Shown: piece by piece, positions 34,488 through 42,805 of the stretch
Position numbering within the stretch: the stretch's first letter is position 1
Layout: each line of letters starts with the position of its first letter
From: Pseudomonas capeferrum
GTDB lineage: Bacteria > Pseudomonadota > Gammaproteobacteria > Pseudomonadales > Pseudomonadaceae
DNA length: 57,701 bases
NCBI RefSeq assembly: GCF_013523055.1
Contig: NZ_JAAMQM010000031.1
Span: 1 to 57,701 of the forward strand
Reading direction: 5' to 3'
Notes under the pieces: generated by a model
The model's input: only the letters and a program-made list of their open reading frames with translations
Databases searched by the model: none
Told to the model about the DNA's origin: nothing
Translations under genes and position numbers: made by a program

Positions 34488-35849
34488 ATGATCCGATTGT
34501 CCAACGACTGGCGCGACCGAGCCACCCACCGCAAGGTATGGGGTCTGGCCGCGCCCATGATTCTGTCCAACATTTCCGTGCCCTTGGTGGCACTGGTCGA
34601 CAGCACGGTGATCGGCCATCTGCCCCACGCCCATCAACTGGGTGCCGTCGCGGTGGGCGCCACCTTGTTCACCTTCATGGTCGGCCTGATGGGCTTTTTG
34701 CGAATGGGTTCGACGGGATTTGCCGCCCAGGCAGCCGGCCGAGCCGACGGTGCGGCCCTGCGTCAGGTCCTGGTGCAAGGCCTGATACTGGCCCTGGCAT
34801 TCGCGCTGTTGCTGGGTCTGCTCGCACTGCCCTTCAGCCAGCTGGCGCTGCAACTCATCCAGCCCAGCAGCGCCTTGCACCAATCGACCGAGGACTTCTT
34901 TCACACGCGCTTGCTTGGCTTGCCGGCGGCCCTGGCCAGCTACGCCCTGATCGGCTGGTTCCTCGGCACGCAGAATGCCCGAGCGCCATTGGCCATCCTG
35001 CTGACCACCAACCTGCTGAACATCGGCCTCAACCTGTGGTTCGTGCTTGGGCTGGATTGGGGGGTGATCGGCTCGGCGCGGGCTTCGGTGATCGCCGAGT
35101 GGAGCGCTGCCCTGCTCGGCCTGGCCCTGACCCGCACGGCTCTGCGCGCCTACCCTGGACGGATCGCCTGGGCAGCACTCGGACGCTGGCGAGCCTGGCG
35201 TCCGTTGCTCAGTGTCAACCGCGACATCTTCCTGCGCAGCCTGGCATTGCAGCTGGTCTTCCTTCTGCTCACCGTCCAGGGAGCACGCTTGGGCGAGGCC
35301 ACGGTCGCCGCCAATGCCCTGCTGCTCAATGGCCTGCTGCTCACCGCCTATGCCCTGGACGGCCTGGCGCATGCGGTCGAGGCACTTTGCGGTCACGCGA
35401 TCGGTGCCCGTGATCGCCAGGCCTTGCGCCGCGCCCTGGTGATTTCCTTCGGCTGGTCTTTGCTGGTCAGCCTTGGTTTTGCCGTGCTCTTCCTGTTCGC
35501 CGGTCACTTGTTCATCGATCTGCAGACCGATATCGACAGCGTTCGTGATGCAGCGTACCCGTTCCTGCCCTACCTCGCCCTGCTGCCGCTGATCGCCGTA
35601 TGGAGTTACCTGCTCGACGGCCTGTTCATCGGCGCCACCCGCGCTCGCGAAATGCGCAATGCCATGTTGATGAGCGTGGTCATTGCGCTGCCCATCGCCT
35701 GGGCGGCCAGCGGCCAGGGCAACCACGGGCTGTGGTTGTCCTTCCTTGGGTTCATGGGGTTGAGGGCGGTGAGCCTGGGGTGGATGGGGTGGCGGTTGCA
35801 GCGGCGGGATGGATGGTTCGGGCGGGAGACGGGATCGCACTGGCCGTAA
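34488..35849 (+). CDS. dinF: MATE-family efflux transporter, DinF type
   Basis: A 453-aa inner-membrane multidrug and toxin extrusion pump of the DinF branch with 12 predicted helices. The N-terminal segment WGLAAPMILSNISVPLVALVD and the GFLRMGSTGFAAQA loop are typical of DinF. The substrate is probably cationic drugs or oxidised metabolites. GGAG lies 6 nt before the ATG. It diverges from the alpha-2-macroglobulin gene across 148 nt and converges on speA, with a large inverted repeat in the gap. Confidence 0.92.
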   Translation: MIRLSNDWRDRATHRKVWGLAAPMILSNISVPLVALVDSTVIGHLPHAHQLGAVAVGATLFTFMVGLMGFLRMGSTGFAAQAAGRADGAALRQVLVQGLILALAFALLLGLLALPFSQLALQLIQPSSALHQSTEDFFHTRLLGLPAALASYALIGWFLGTQNARAPLAILLTTNLLNIGLNLWFVLGLDWGVIGSARASVIAEWSAALLGLALTRTALRAYPGRIAWAALGRWRAWRPLLSVNRDIFLRSLALQLVFLLLTVQGARLGEATVAANALLLNGLLLTAYALDGLAHAVEALCGHAIGARDRQALRRALVISFGWSLLVSLGFAVLFLFAGHLFIDLQTDIDSVRDAAYPFLPYLALLPLIAVWSYLLDGLFIGATRAREMRNAMLMSVVIALPIAWAASGQGNHGLWLSFLGFMGLRAVSLGWMGWRLQRRDGWFGRETGSHWP

Positions 35850-36185
35850 ACCGGGTTTCCACAGCTACCGTGTTGGCTTTTTTGTCCGCATTACAGGCGA
35901 GTCCTGCGGCTCGATCGCGGGGCAAGCCCGCTCGCCACTGGTGCGAGGTGTGGCAAGGACGCGTTTCCAGTGGCGAGCGCTTGCCCACCTCGCACCAGTG
36001 GCGAGCGGGCTTGCCCCGCGATCGAGGCCGAAGGACTCGCCTGGTAATACCTATCGAATTTCCACCGCAGAAGTTGTGGTGACACAAGGAATCTCGACAG
36101 GTATTCATCCAACTGCAGTCATACAGGAGGCCGAGATCCAACCCAAGACCCGGCCCCCGGCTTTACAGCAGCCCCTACGCCTGGC
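35850..36185. other. 336-nt gap between convergent dinF and speA
   Basis: No gene is seen. The left half holds the large inverted repeat described separately (35897-36040). The remaining 145 nt before the speA stop show nothing else I can name. The repeat probably acts as transcription barrier for both genes. Confidence 0.6.
35897..36040. repeat. REP doublet forming a giant hairpin
   Basis: Two REP units in opposite orientation. The arms 35910-35950 and 35986-36026 are exact reverse complements over 41 nt. Pairing extends outwards about 14 nt with one mismatch and one bulge, and inwards by GGCAAG/CTTGCC. Each arm contains the Pseudomonas REP core GGGGCAAGCCCGCTCGCC. The loop is about 35 nt. 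It lies between convergent genes, as is common for such pairs. Confidence 0.9.
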
Positions 36186-38099
36186 TCACGACGACAGGTA
36201 GGACGACCGCGTCAACCCCAATCGCAATGCATCCAGATACTGCGTGCGCTCGCGCGCGGTGATCTTGGCGCTGGCCACTTTATCCCGATAATGCGTCATC
36301 AGCTCTTCAGGCGACAGGTGCACATAGCGCAGCATGTCTTCGATGGTGTCGTGGGTCTCGATCCCGGCGTGATAAACGCTGCCGTCGGCATTCTGGTAGA
36401 TGTTCACCGAATCGGTATCGCCAAACAGGTTGTGCATGTCGCCCAGGATTTCCTGATAGGCACCGACCAGGAAGATCCCCAGCAGGTAGTCCTCCCCTTC
36501 ATTGATCGAGTGCACCGGCAAGCTGGTCTCGATGCTCTGTTCGTCGACGTACTGGTTGATCTTGCCATCCGAATCACAGGTCAGGTCCTGCAGGACTGCG
36601 CGACGCAGGGGTTCCTCGTCCAGGCGATGCAGAGGCAGGATAGGCAGGACCTGGCCAATGGCCCAGGTATCGGGCAGGCTCTGGAAGACCGAGAAGTTGC
36701 AGATGTACTTGTCGGCGAGCTTGTCGTTGAGCTCGTCCAGTACTTGGCGATGGGAACGCTGACGCGCCTTCAGCGAGTTGTGCAGGCGTCGGCAGACGGC
36801 GAAATAGCACTGCTCGGCCAAGGCCTTCTCGGCCAGCGTGAGCTTGCCGTCGGCGTACTGCGCGGCCACGTCGCCCATGTAGTGGGTCGCGCGCCAGTAG
36901 GTCTCGGTAACCATCTCGATATCGGTGGGGCCCAGCAGGTCGGCCAGCCACTGCACGGTTTCCGGCAGGCCTTCCTTGTTCTCGATCAGCGGCACTTCAT
37001 CCTTGTGCTTCTCGACGTCGGTGACCTGCACCACCAGCATGGCGTGGTGCGCCGTCAGCGCGCGGCCGCTTTCGGAGAAGATGTGCGGATGCGGCAGCCC
37101 CTGCGCGTCGCAGAACTCCTTGAGCATGCCCACCACGACCGCGGCGTAGTCGTCGATGTCATAGTTGATCGAGCTGGCGTTGCGCGAATGGGTCCCGTCG
37201 TAATCCACGCCCAGGCCGCCACCGACATCGATGTGATCGACCGGAAGGCCCAGCGCGCGAAGCTCGCCGTAATAACGGATCGCTTCCTTGAAACCATGCT
37301 GGTAGTCGGCCAGGTTGGCGATCTGCGAGCCCATGTGGAAGTGCAACAGGCGAACGCCCTGGTCCAGGCCCGCTTCACGGAAGCGCTCCACCACCGACAG
37401 CAACTGGGCCGCGGACAGACCGAACTTGGACTTCTCGCCGCCCGTGTCGGCCCACTTGCTCGACGCCAGCGAGGAAAGACGCACGCGCAGACCGACCTGT
37501 GGCTTGACCTTGAGCTCGGCCGCCTCCTCGATCACCAGGGCGACCTCGGACTCTTTCTCGATGACGATGAAGACGTTGTGACCCAGCTTCTGGCCCATCA
37601 GCGCCAGACGGATGAATTCGCGATCCTTGTAGCCGTTGCAAACGATGGTGCCGCCCTTGGGCGCCAGCGCCAGCACCGCGAGCAGCTCGGGCTTGGAGCC
37701 GGCTTCCAGGCCGATGGAAACGTTCTGGGTGGCGATGATGTTTTCCACCACCGCTTCCTGCTGGTTGACCTTGATCGGATACAGGGCGGTATACGCGCTC
37801 TGGTATTCGAGTCGCGCGATGTTGGCATCGAAGGCACCGGTCAGTTGACGCACGCGGTCCTGCAGGATGTCCGGGAAACGCACCAGCAGTGGCAATGAAA
37901 GGCCGCTCTGACGGAGTTCGTCGACCTGTTCGAAGAGGTCGATGGGCCGGCTGTCCGGGCCGTTCGGGCGCACTTCCACACGCCCGGCCTCATTGATGGC
38001 GAAATAGCCGGCGCCCCAATGGCGAATGCCGTAAACACTGCGGCTGTCGGCCACGGTCCATTGGCTGCCATCATCTTTGCGTGTGCGTCGTACGGACAT
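36186..38099 (-). CDS. speA: biosynthetic arginine decarboxylase
   Basis: A 637-aa PLP-dependent fold III enzyme that decarboxylates arginine to agmatine, feeding putrescine and spermidine synthesis in the cytosol. The cofactor Lys is in ALYPIKVNQ (near 110), the GGGLGVDYDGTHS phosphate-binding loop is near 290, and a catalytic Cys segment CDSDGKINQY lies near 520. The length is normal for SpeA. AGGGGAC lies about 5 nt before the ATG. The Sui1-like gene lies upstream on the same strand after 153 nt, with a terminator between. No frameshift or missing residue is seen. Confidence 0.95.
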   Translation of the reverse strand: MSVRRTRKDDGSQWTVADSRSVYGIRHWGAGYFAINEAGRVEVRPNGPDSRPIDLFEQVDELRQSGLSLPLLVRFPDILQDRVRQLTGAFDANIARLEYQSAYTALYPIKVNQQEAVVENIIATQNVSIGLEAGSKPELLAVLALAPKGGTIVCNGYKDREFIRLALMGQKLGHNVFIVIEKESEVALVIEEAAELKVKPQVGLRVRLSSLASSKWADTGGEKSKFGLSAAQLLSVVERFREAGLDQGVRLLHFHMGSQIANLADYQHGFKEAIRYYGELRALGLPVDHIDVGGGLGVDYDGTHSRNASSINYDIDDYAAVVVGMLKEFCDAQGLPHPHIFSESGRALTAHHAMLVVQVTDVEKHKDEVPLIENKEGLPETVQWLADLLGPTDIEMVTETYWRATHYMGDVAAQYADGKLTLAEKALAEQCYFAVCRRLHNSLKARQRSHRQVLDELNDKLADKYICNFSVFQSLPDTWAIGQVLPILPLHRLDEEPLRRAVLQDLTCDSDGKINQYVDEQSIETSLPVHSINEGEDYLLGIFLVGAYQEILGDMHNLFGDTDSVNIYQNADGSVYHAGIETHDTIEDMLRYVHLSPEELMTHYRDKVASAKITARERTQYLDALRLGLTRSSYLSS

Positions 38100-38230
38100 T
38101 CAAGTCCCCTATATGAAATTCGAAAACACTGCCCCACGTCGGGCGGTCGCAGTGTAGAAGCTGAAAATGACGAATCGCCCGCGTTGGGGATAGAGACCCT
38201 TTTCGCGGCGACGAGTTTAGAAGGCGCTGG

Positions 38231-38261
38231 GGGAAAAAGACGCGCGGCGGCCTCAGCCGCC
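38231..38261 (-). terminator. Rho-independent terminator after the Sui1-like gene
   Basis: On the minus strand GGCGGC-TGAG-GCCGCC (38261-38246) overlaps the stop codon, and TTTTT follows after seven bases (38238-38234). The stem is strong and GC-rich, while the T-run is short and slightly displaced. Confidence 0.55.
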
Positions 38262-38624
38262 GGACTTCCTTGCCTTGAAACCTTGCTTGAGCAGCTCGCC
38301 GATCAGCAGCTCGACATGGTCGCCCTGGATCTCGATGACGCCGTCCTTCAAGGCCCCGCCGGTACCGCAGCGACGCTTGAGCGTGGTGGCCAGCTCCTTG
38401 AGCTGCTCGAGCGGCAACGGAACGCCGGTGACAGTGGTCACGGTCTTGCCGCCGCGACCTTTGCTTTCGCGACGTACGCGGGCGATACCGTCACCTTCCG
38501 GGACAGCCGTCCGCTTGCAGATGCAGGCGTCCACGGGCTGGTTGCAGTCCGGGCAATGCCGTCCTGCGTCGGTGGAGTACACAAGACCGCCCAGGGCGGC
38601 AAAAGAGGTAGATTTCCTGGCCAC
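38253..38624 (-). CDS. Sui1/YciH family translation initiation factor-like protein
   Basis: A 123-aa protein of the bacterial Sui1 (eIF1-like) family. The C-terminal SUI1 fold is at about residues 50-120 (VTGVPLPLEQLKELA, CGTGGALKDGVIEIQGDH). Compared with E. coli YciH, as I recall it, there is an added Cys cluster CPDCNQPVDACIC at about 24-36 that looks zinc-binding. The start is a GTG at 38624 with AGAGGAAC about 5 nt upstream. In-frame codons upstream to 38726 lack a ribosome binding site. It probably contributes to start-codon selection on leaderless or special mRNAs. Confidence 0.88.
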   Translation of the reverse strand: MARKSTSFAALGGLVYSTDAGRHCPDCNQPVDACICKRTAVPEGDGIARVRRESKGRGGKTVTTVTGVPLPLEQLKELATTLKRRCGTGGALKDGVIEIQGDHVELLIGELLKQGFKARKSGG

Positions 38625-38814
38625 TTTTGTTCCTCTTGGCTGAGGACAAAAACTGGTCGGTGCCTTGGCGTTGCACCGACCGCGAAGCCCCACTCTGGCA
38701 GGGGCGGCGCTACTGCCGCAGATCATGCGGCAACCCGAAAAGGGCGCGCAGTGTAACGATAAATCGCCCTGCTGCTAAGTACCCGATTGCGCCATTTTCT
38801 TATGCGAGACGCCC

Positions 38815-39351
38815 CTACCCCTGACAGGCGAGATAGCGTTGCAACGCAGCCAGCGAATCAGGGCAATAGGACTGTCGCCGACTGTCGGCCTGAGCTTGGT
38901 CAAGGCTGATGAAACGCGCCTCGCTGACTTCCTCCGGCTGCAGGCGCAAAGGCCCGTCCCAGACTGCCGAGAACACCGCGCACCAGAGCCGGTTGCCAGG
39001 CTGGTCGAAGAAGAACTTTTCATGGAAGCGCATGGGCGCGCCGTTGACACCCAGTTCTTCCTCCAACTCGCGAGCGGCGGACTCCGCGTAGCTTTCATGC
39101 GCCCCGACCATGCCACCGGCCGCGACATCCCAGTACCCAGGATAGACGGCCTTGCTCAGGGTACGGCGGTGTACGCACAGCTCACCGGCCGAATTGAACA
39201 GCAGGATGAACGTGCCCCGCCCGATCAGCCCGCGCTCGCGCAGTTCCGCCCGCGGCAAGGCCCCGAGCAATTGATCGTCGTCGCTCGCCCAGGCGATCAG
39301 TTCGGCGTCTGAGGCCGCGCGATGCGCGACCTCGGCTGCACTGATGCTCAT
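38815..39351 (-). CDS. Nudix hydrolase (YfcD-like)
   Basis: A 178-aa Nudix protein. The Nudix box is complete, GGMVGAHESYAESAARELEEE plus LGV near residues 70-93 (the REx2EE core is RELEEE). The N-terminal extension with VHRRTLSKAVYPGYWDV is typical of the YfcD/IDI-like branch. Mg2+-dependent hydrolysis of a nucleoside diphosphate derivative is expected; the substrate is unknown. Its ATG overlaps the stop of the DUF2333 gene (TGATG), so translation is coupled. Confidence 0.9.
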   Translation of the reverse strand: MSISAAEVAHRAASDAELIAWASDDDQLLGALPRAELRERGLIGRGTFILLFNSAGELCVHRRTLSKAVYPGYWDVAAGGMVGAHESYAESAARELEEELGVNGAPMRFHEKFFFDQPGNRLWCAVFSAVWDGPLRLQPEEVSEARFISLDQAQADSRRQSYCPDSLAALQRYLACQG

Positions 39352-40418
39352 CAGCCCTGGGACAGCAGTTGACGCAGGTCGATGACCGCGGCATTGGCGC
39401 GGGAGATGTAGTTGGCCATGACCAGCGAATGGTTGGCCCAGATGCCGAAGCCACTGCCATTGAGCACCATCGGGCTCCACAAGGTTTCTTGCGAAGCCTC
39501 CAGTTCACGGATGATCTGGCGCACGCTGACGGTGGCGTTCTTCTTCGCCAGGACATCGGCGAAGTCCACTTCGATGGCGCGCAACAGGTGCGACAGCGCC
39601 CAGGCCTGGCCACGCGCTTCGTAGAAGACGTTGTCGATCTGCAGCCATGGCGTCTCGACCAGTTCTTCGTCGAGCTGCGGTGCCTGGCCGGCCACGACTG
39701 TTTCGGTCTTCAGGTTGCTGTTGAGTTTCACGCGACCGACGCTGGCCGACAGGCGCTGCGACAGCGAACCCAGGCGAGTGGCCACGTCACCCAACCAGTT
39801 GTTGAGGTTGTCGGCGCGGGTATAGAAGATCGCGCCCTGGTCGCCAGCGGCCAGACGCACCTGATAACGGCTCAGCGAGCGAATGCCTTCCTCGAACTCC
39901 GACTCGCTGGACGGCAGGATCCAGCTCTTGTTGTCGAAGTTGAAGCGCGGCTCGGCCTTGGCCAAGTCGGCATCTTCGGTCGACTGCGACTGCGAACGGG
40001 CAAAGTCCTTGCGCAGGGCGCGGGACAGGTCACGCACCTGAACCAGCACGCCGTACTCCCAGCTCGGCATGTTGTCCATCCACACGCCAGGCGGGAAACG
40101 GTCGTTGGAAATATAGCCGCCCTGCTTGTCCAGCAGGGTGCTGGCGACGCTCTTGAGGGTCGCGATCGTGGTGTAGCCGATGACCATCTGCTGGCTGTTG
40201 CGCTCGGCGGACGCCTGCGCGTTCTGCTGGACCGGGAACAGTGCCGGCTCCTGGCTCCAGTACCAGCTCAGGCCGATACACACGAGCAGGTACAATCCGA
40301 TCACGATCCCCAGGGCACGACTCCACAGGCCGCCAAGATAGCTACGGGTAGCGGCGCTGCGTTCAGAGGCGCGCTCGCGTGGCTCGGCACTGCCTGTACG
40401 ATTTTTCCAATCCAGCAT
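39351..40418 (-). CDS. DUF2333 family inner-membrane protein
   Basis: A 355-aa protein with one N-terminal transmembrane helix (ALGIVIGLYLLVCIGLSWYW, about 35-54) and a large periplasmic domain matching DUF2333 (GGYISNDRFPPGVWMDNMPSWEYG near 100). The family is common in Pseudomonas and lacks a known function. AAGGAC is about 7 nt before the ATG. It is the first gene of a two-gene unit with the Nudix hydrolase and diverges from the CtpL-like gene across 332 nt. Confidence 0.9.
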   Translation of the reverse strand: MLDWKNRTGSAEPRERASERSAATRSYLGGLWSRALGIVIGLYLLVCIGLSWYWSQEPALFPVQQNAQASAERNSQQMVIGYTTIATLKSVASTLLDKQGGYISNDRFPPGVWMDNMPSWEYGVLVQVRDLSRALRKDFARSQSQSTEDADLAKAEPRFNFDNKSWILPSSESEFEEGIRSLSRYQVRLAAGDQGAIFYTRADNLNNWLGDVATRLGSLSQRLSASVGRVKLNSNLKTETVVAGQAPQLDEELVETPWLQIDNVFYEARGQAWALSHLLRAIEVDFADVLAKKNATVSVRQIIRELEASQETLWSPMVLNGSGFGIWANHSLVMANYISRANAAVIDLRQLLSQG

Positions 40419-40750
40419 GGCGTTGTCCTTAGTCAGTCACGTCGGTTCAAGGCTTGGACCGCGGGCATCGGCCAGGGTGCCACGGCAAGCTCGGTCGCTG
40501 CACTATAAAGCAAGCACGGTCGTGGGGATAAGCGACCAATGCTCGGCAGCTGAATATTCGTGGCAGCTTTCTGATGCAGAGATCATTGGTTCGAGAATGC
40601 CGCATGACGAGCGTCCAGATCCGCAATGGGTCATCGAGCAGTGTCAAAGCGCCATCTTTTTTTGGCGTCTGCTTGCCCCCGTCATCACCGCGTCACAAAA
40701 ACGCAATACGTTCAGGGCACCTCCCTTCCTGCCGCCGGATATTCGCGGAT
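40419..40750. other. 332-nt divergent gap with a possible Pho box
   Basis: No gene is seen. It lies between the divergent DUF2333 and CtpL-like genes and should hold promoters for both. The one named element is the Pho-box-like repeat at 40679-40696. A T-rich run sits at about 40656-40663. Confidence 0.5.
40679..40696 (+). promoter_or_regulatory. possible Pho box upstream of the CtpL-like gene
   Basis: Two 7-mers, CCGTCAT and GCGTCAC, separated by CACC, fit the PhoB site CTGTCAT-N4-CTGTCAT (6/7 and 5/7). It lies 54 nt before the start codon. P. aeruginosa ctpL is known to be PhoB-controlled, which raises the prior, but the second half-site is imperfect. Confidence 0.45.
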
Positions 40751-42712
40751 ATGCGCCTGAAGCTGCTGACTAACTTCAACACCCTGTTACTGGTCGCTGT
40801 CTGCATTGCACTGGCTGCCACCCTATGGTGGTCCCAGCGTGCCCTCGAGCGTCCCTACCAACTGATGGAGCGCTATCTGGGGCTGTCCCAGCAATTCCAG
40901 GACGAAACGGCGCGCAATACCTTGGCGTACCTCGGCAGCGGTGATGCCCTGCGCCATGCGGCAGCGGTCGAGAGCAACCTGCAACTACTGGCGACACTGG
41001 ATGAATGGCCCGAAGCACTGGCACTCCAAGTACGACCCAGCCTGGAGGCGTTGCAGGCCTTCACCGCCAACGAATTGCTGGCCGCCGGCAAGTTGGCTGG
41101 AGACCCGCAAGCCTTGCTGCAACAGGCCGAACGGGAATTGGGCGCCAACCTCGAACAGCTCGCGGACTATGCCCGCGATAGTGGCAACCCTGACGCGGCT
41201 CGCTACCTGGCGCCCGTGCTCGATGCGGCGGTGCACCTCGGGCGGTTGTCCCTGGCCCGCGACAAGCTGGTGAGCAGTGGCCGTACCGAACTGGCCAACG
41301 AAATGCAGCGCGAACTGCAACGGATCCGGGCTCAGGCAGACATCATCGACGGGCTGCCCTTGTTGGGCGTTACCCGTGCCGCCGACTCCAACGCGGACGA
41401 CTTCGCGGCCCTGATGGGGCTCGAGACCCAGGCCAGCGCGCAGCAGGAAGATATCGCCATCGCCCTCAAGCGAGAACTGCAAAGTTTGCTCAACCGGTAT
41501 CCGGCCGAACTGCAGCGTACTCGCGAACTGATCGAGCAGCGCGGCGTATTGGCCGCCAGCACGCATCAACGTCTCGAGGCCGTGCACTTGACCATCGCCG
41601 CGCTGGAACCCGAAGTGCGTGCCCAGCACGCGCGGATACAGGGCGAAGTACGCCTGCTGCAGGGCGTGATGATCGGCTCGATCCTGCTCATCGCCTTGTT
41701 GATAGACACCCTGCAGCGCCGCCTGGCGCGTACCCTGACCAGCCTGGCTCCAGCACTGTCGTGCTGGGCCGAGGGCGACTTCGGACAAGCCATCGCCCTG
41801 GGCAGGACCAATCGCGAACTGCATGACATCGAGGCGTCACTCAACCGTTTGCGCCAGTACCTGGTGACCCTGGTCGGCACCATCCGCCAGAACGCCGAGC
41901 AGGTCGCGGGCAGCAGCCACGCACTGGCCGGCATGAGCAGCGCGCTGCACGACGGCGCCGAACGCCAGGCCGGCGACACCGCGCAGATCCGCGACGCCCT
42001 GAGCGAGCTGGAATCGACCATCCAGCAAGTGGCGGGCGATGCCAGCGCCGCGGCCCACGCCAGCCGTGACGCCGGGCATGCGGTGGAACATGGCCAGGCC
42101 GTGATCGGCCAGAGCCTGCATGGTTTGCGCACACTGGTCGATGAGGTGCAGGGCAACGCACAGATAATCGAACAGCTGGCCGAAGAGTCGGCCACCATCG
42201 GCAACGTACTCACGGTGATTCGCTCCATCGCCGAGCAGACCAATCTCTTGGCGCTCAATGCCGCCATCGAGGCGGCGCGGGCCGGGGAAATGGGTCGTGG
42301 CTTTGCCGTGGTCGCCGACGAGGTCCGCTCGCTGGCCCAGCGCACCACGGGTGCGACCGGGGAGATCCAGACGCTGATCGACCGTCTGCAACTGGCTGCG
42401 CGCGAATCGGTGAACGGCACGCGCGCCCAGCTCGAACATGCCGAGTCCGCCGCCAGCCAGGCCCAGACGGCGGATGGCGCGTTGGATGCGATCGTCAGCG
42501 CCATCCGCACCATCGCCGACACGGCCGGACGCATCGCCGATGTCACCGCCCAGCAGAGCACCGCGGTCAGCGAGATCCGAGGCCACAGCGAGCGAATCCA
42601 TGAGCTGGGCGGGGACAACCTGCAACGAATAGGCGAGGGCCGCGAACAGGGTCGACAGTTGCTGCGCCTGGGGGACAAGCTTAATACCGCAGTGGGCGCT
42701 TTCAGGCTCTGA
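40751..42712 (+). CDS. ctpL: methyl-accepting chemotaxis protein, CtpL-like
   Basis: A 653-aa chemoreceptor. TM1 is at residues 8-28 and TM2 near 305-320 (GVMIGSILLIALLID). The long all-helical periplasmic part (30-300) looks like a helical bimodular-type sensor. HAMP and signalling domains follow, with EQTNLLALNAAIEAARAGE and RGFAVVADEVRSLAQRT intact near 490-530. The position next to dipZ/dsbD and aroQ matches ctpL of P. aeruginosa, a receptor for phosphate starvation chemotaxis. The Pho-box-like repeat upstream supports this. The ATG at 40751 starts the protein at TM1; the frame is open further upstream but would run over the Pho box. Confidence 0.85.
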   Translation: MRLKLLTNFNTLLLVAVCIALAATLWWSQRALERPYQLMERYLGLSQQFQDETARNTLAYLGSGDALRHAAAVESNLQLLATLDEWPEALALQVRPSLEALQAFTANELLAAGKLAGDPQALLQQAERELGANLEQLADYARDSGNPDAARYLAPVLDAAVHLGRLSLARDKLVSSGRTELANEMQRELQRIRAQADIIDGLPLLGVTRAADSNADDFAALMGLETQASAQQEDIAIALKRELQSLLNRYPAELQRTRELIEQRGVLAASTHQRLEAVHLTIAALEPEVRAQHARIQGEVRLLQGVMIGSILLIALLIDTLQRRLARTLTSLAPALSCWAEGDFGQAIALGRTNRELHDIEASLNRLRQYLVTLVGTIRQNAEQVAGSSHALAGMSSALHDGAERQAGDTAQIRDALSELESTIQQVAGDASAAAHASRDAGHAVEHGQAVIGQSLHGLRTLVDEVQGNAQIIEQLAEESATIGNVLTVIRSIAEQTNLLALNAAIEAARAGEMGRGFAVVADEVRSLAQRTTGATGEIQTLIDRLQLAARESVNGTRAQLEHAESAASQAQTADGALDAIVSAIRTIADTAGRIADVTAQQSTAVSEIRGHSERIHELGGDNLQRIGEGREQGRQLLRLGDKLNTAVGAFRL

Positions 42713-42805
42713 TGCCACGGGCAGGAGGAGCCAAGGCGCTTCCTGCGGCCCCATTCCTTGCAGAGTCCGTTATCATGCCGGCACGTTTCACCTGACGAGA
42801 CCGCC

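Noticed and set aside
31130..35413. A 1427-codon open frame antisense to the alpha-2-macroglobulin gene.
   Set aside because: It is a mirror of the GC-rich coding strand. It has no domain, no ribosome binding site, and the sense frame has a lipobox and a thioester motif.
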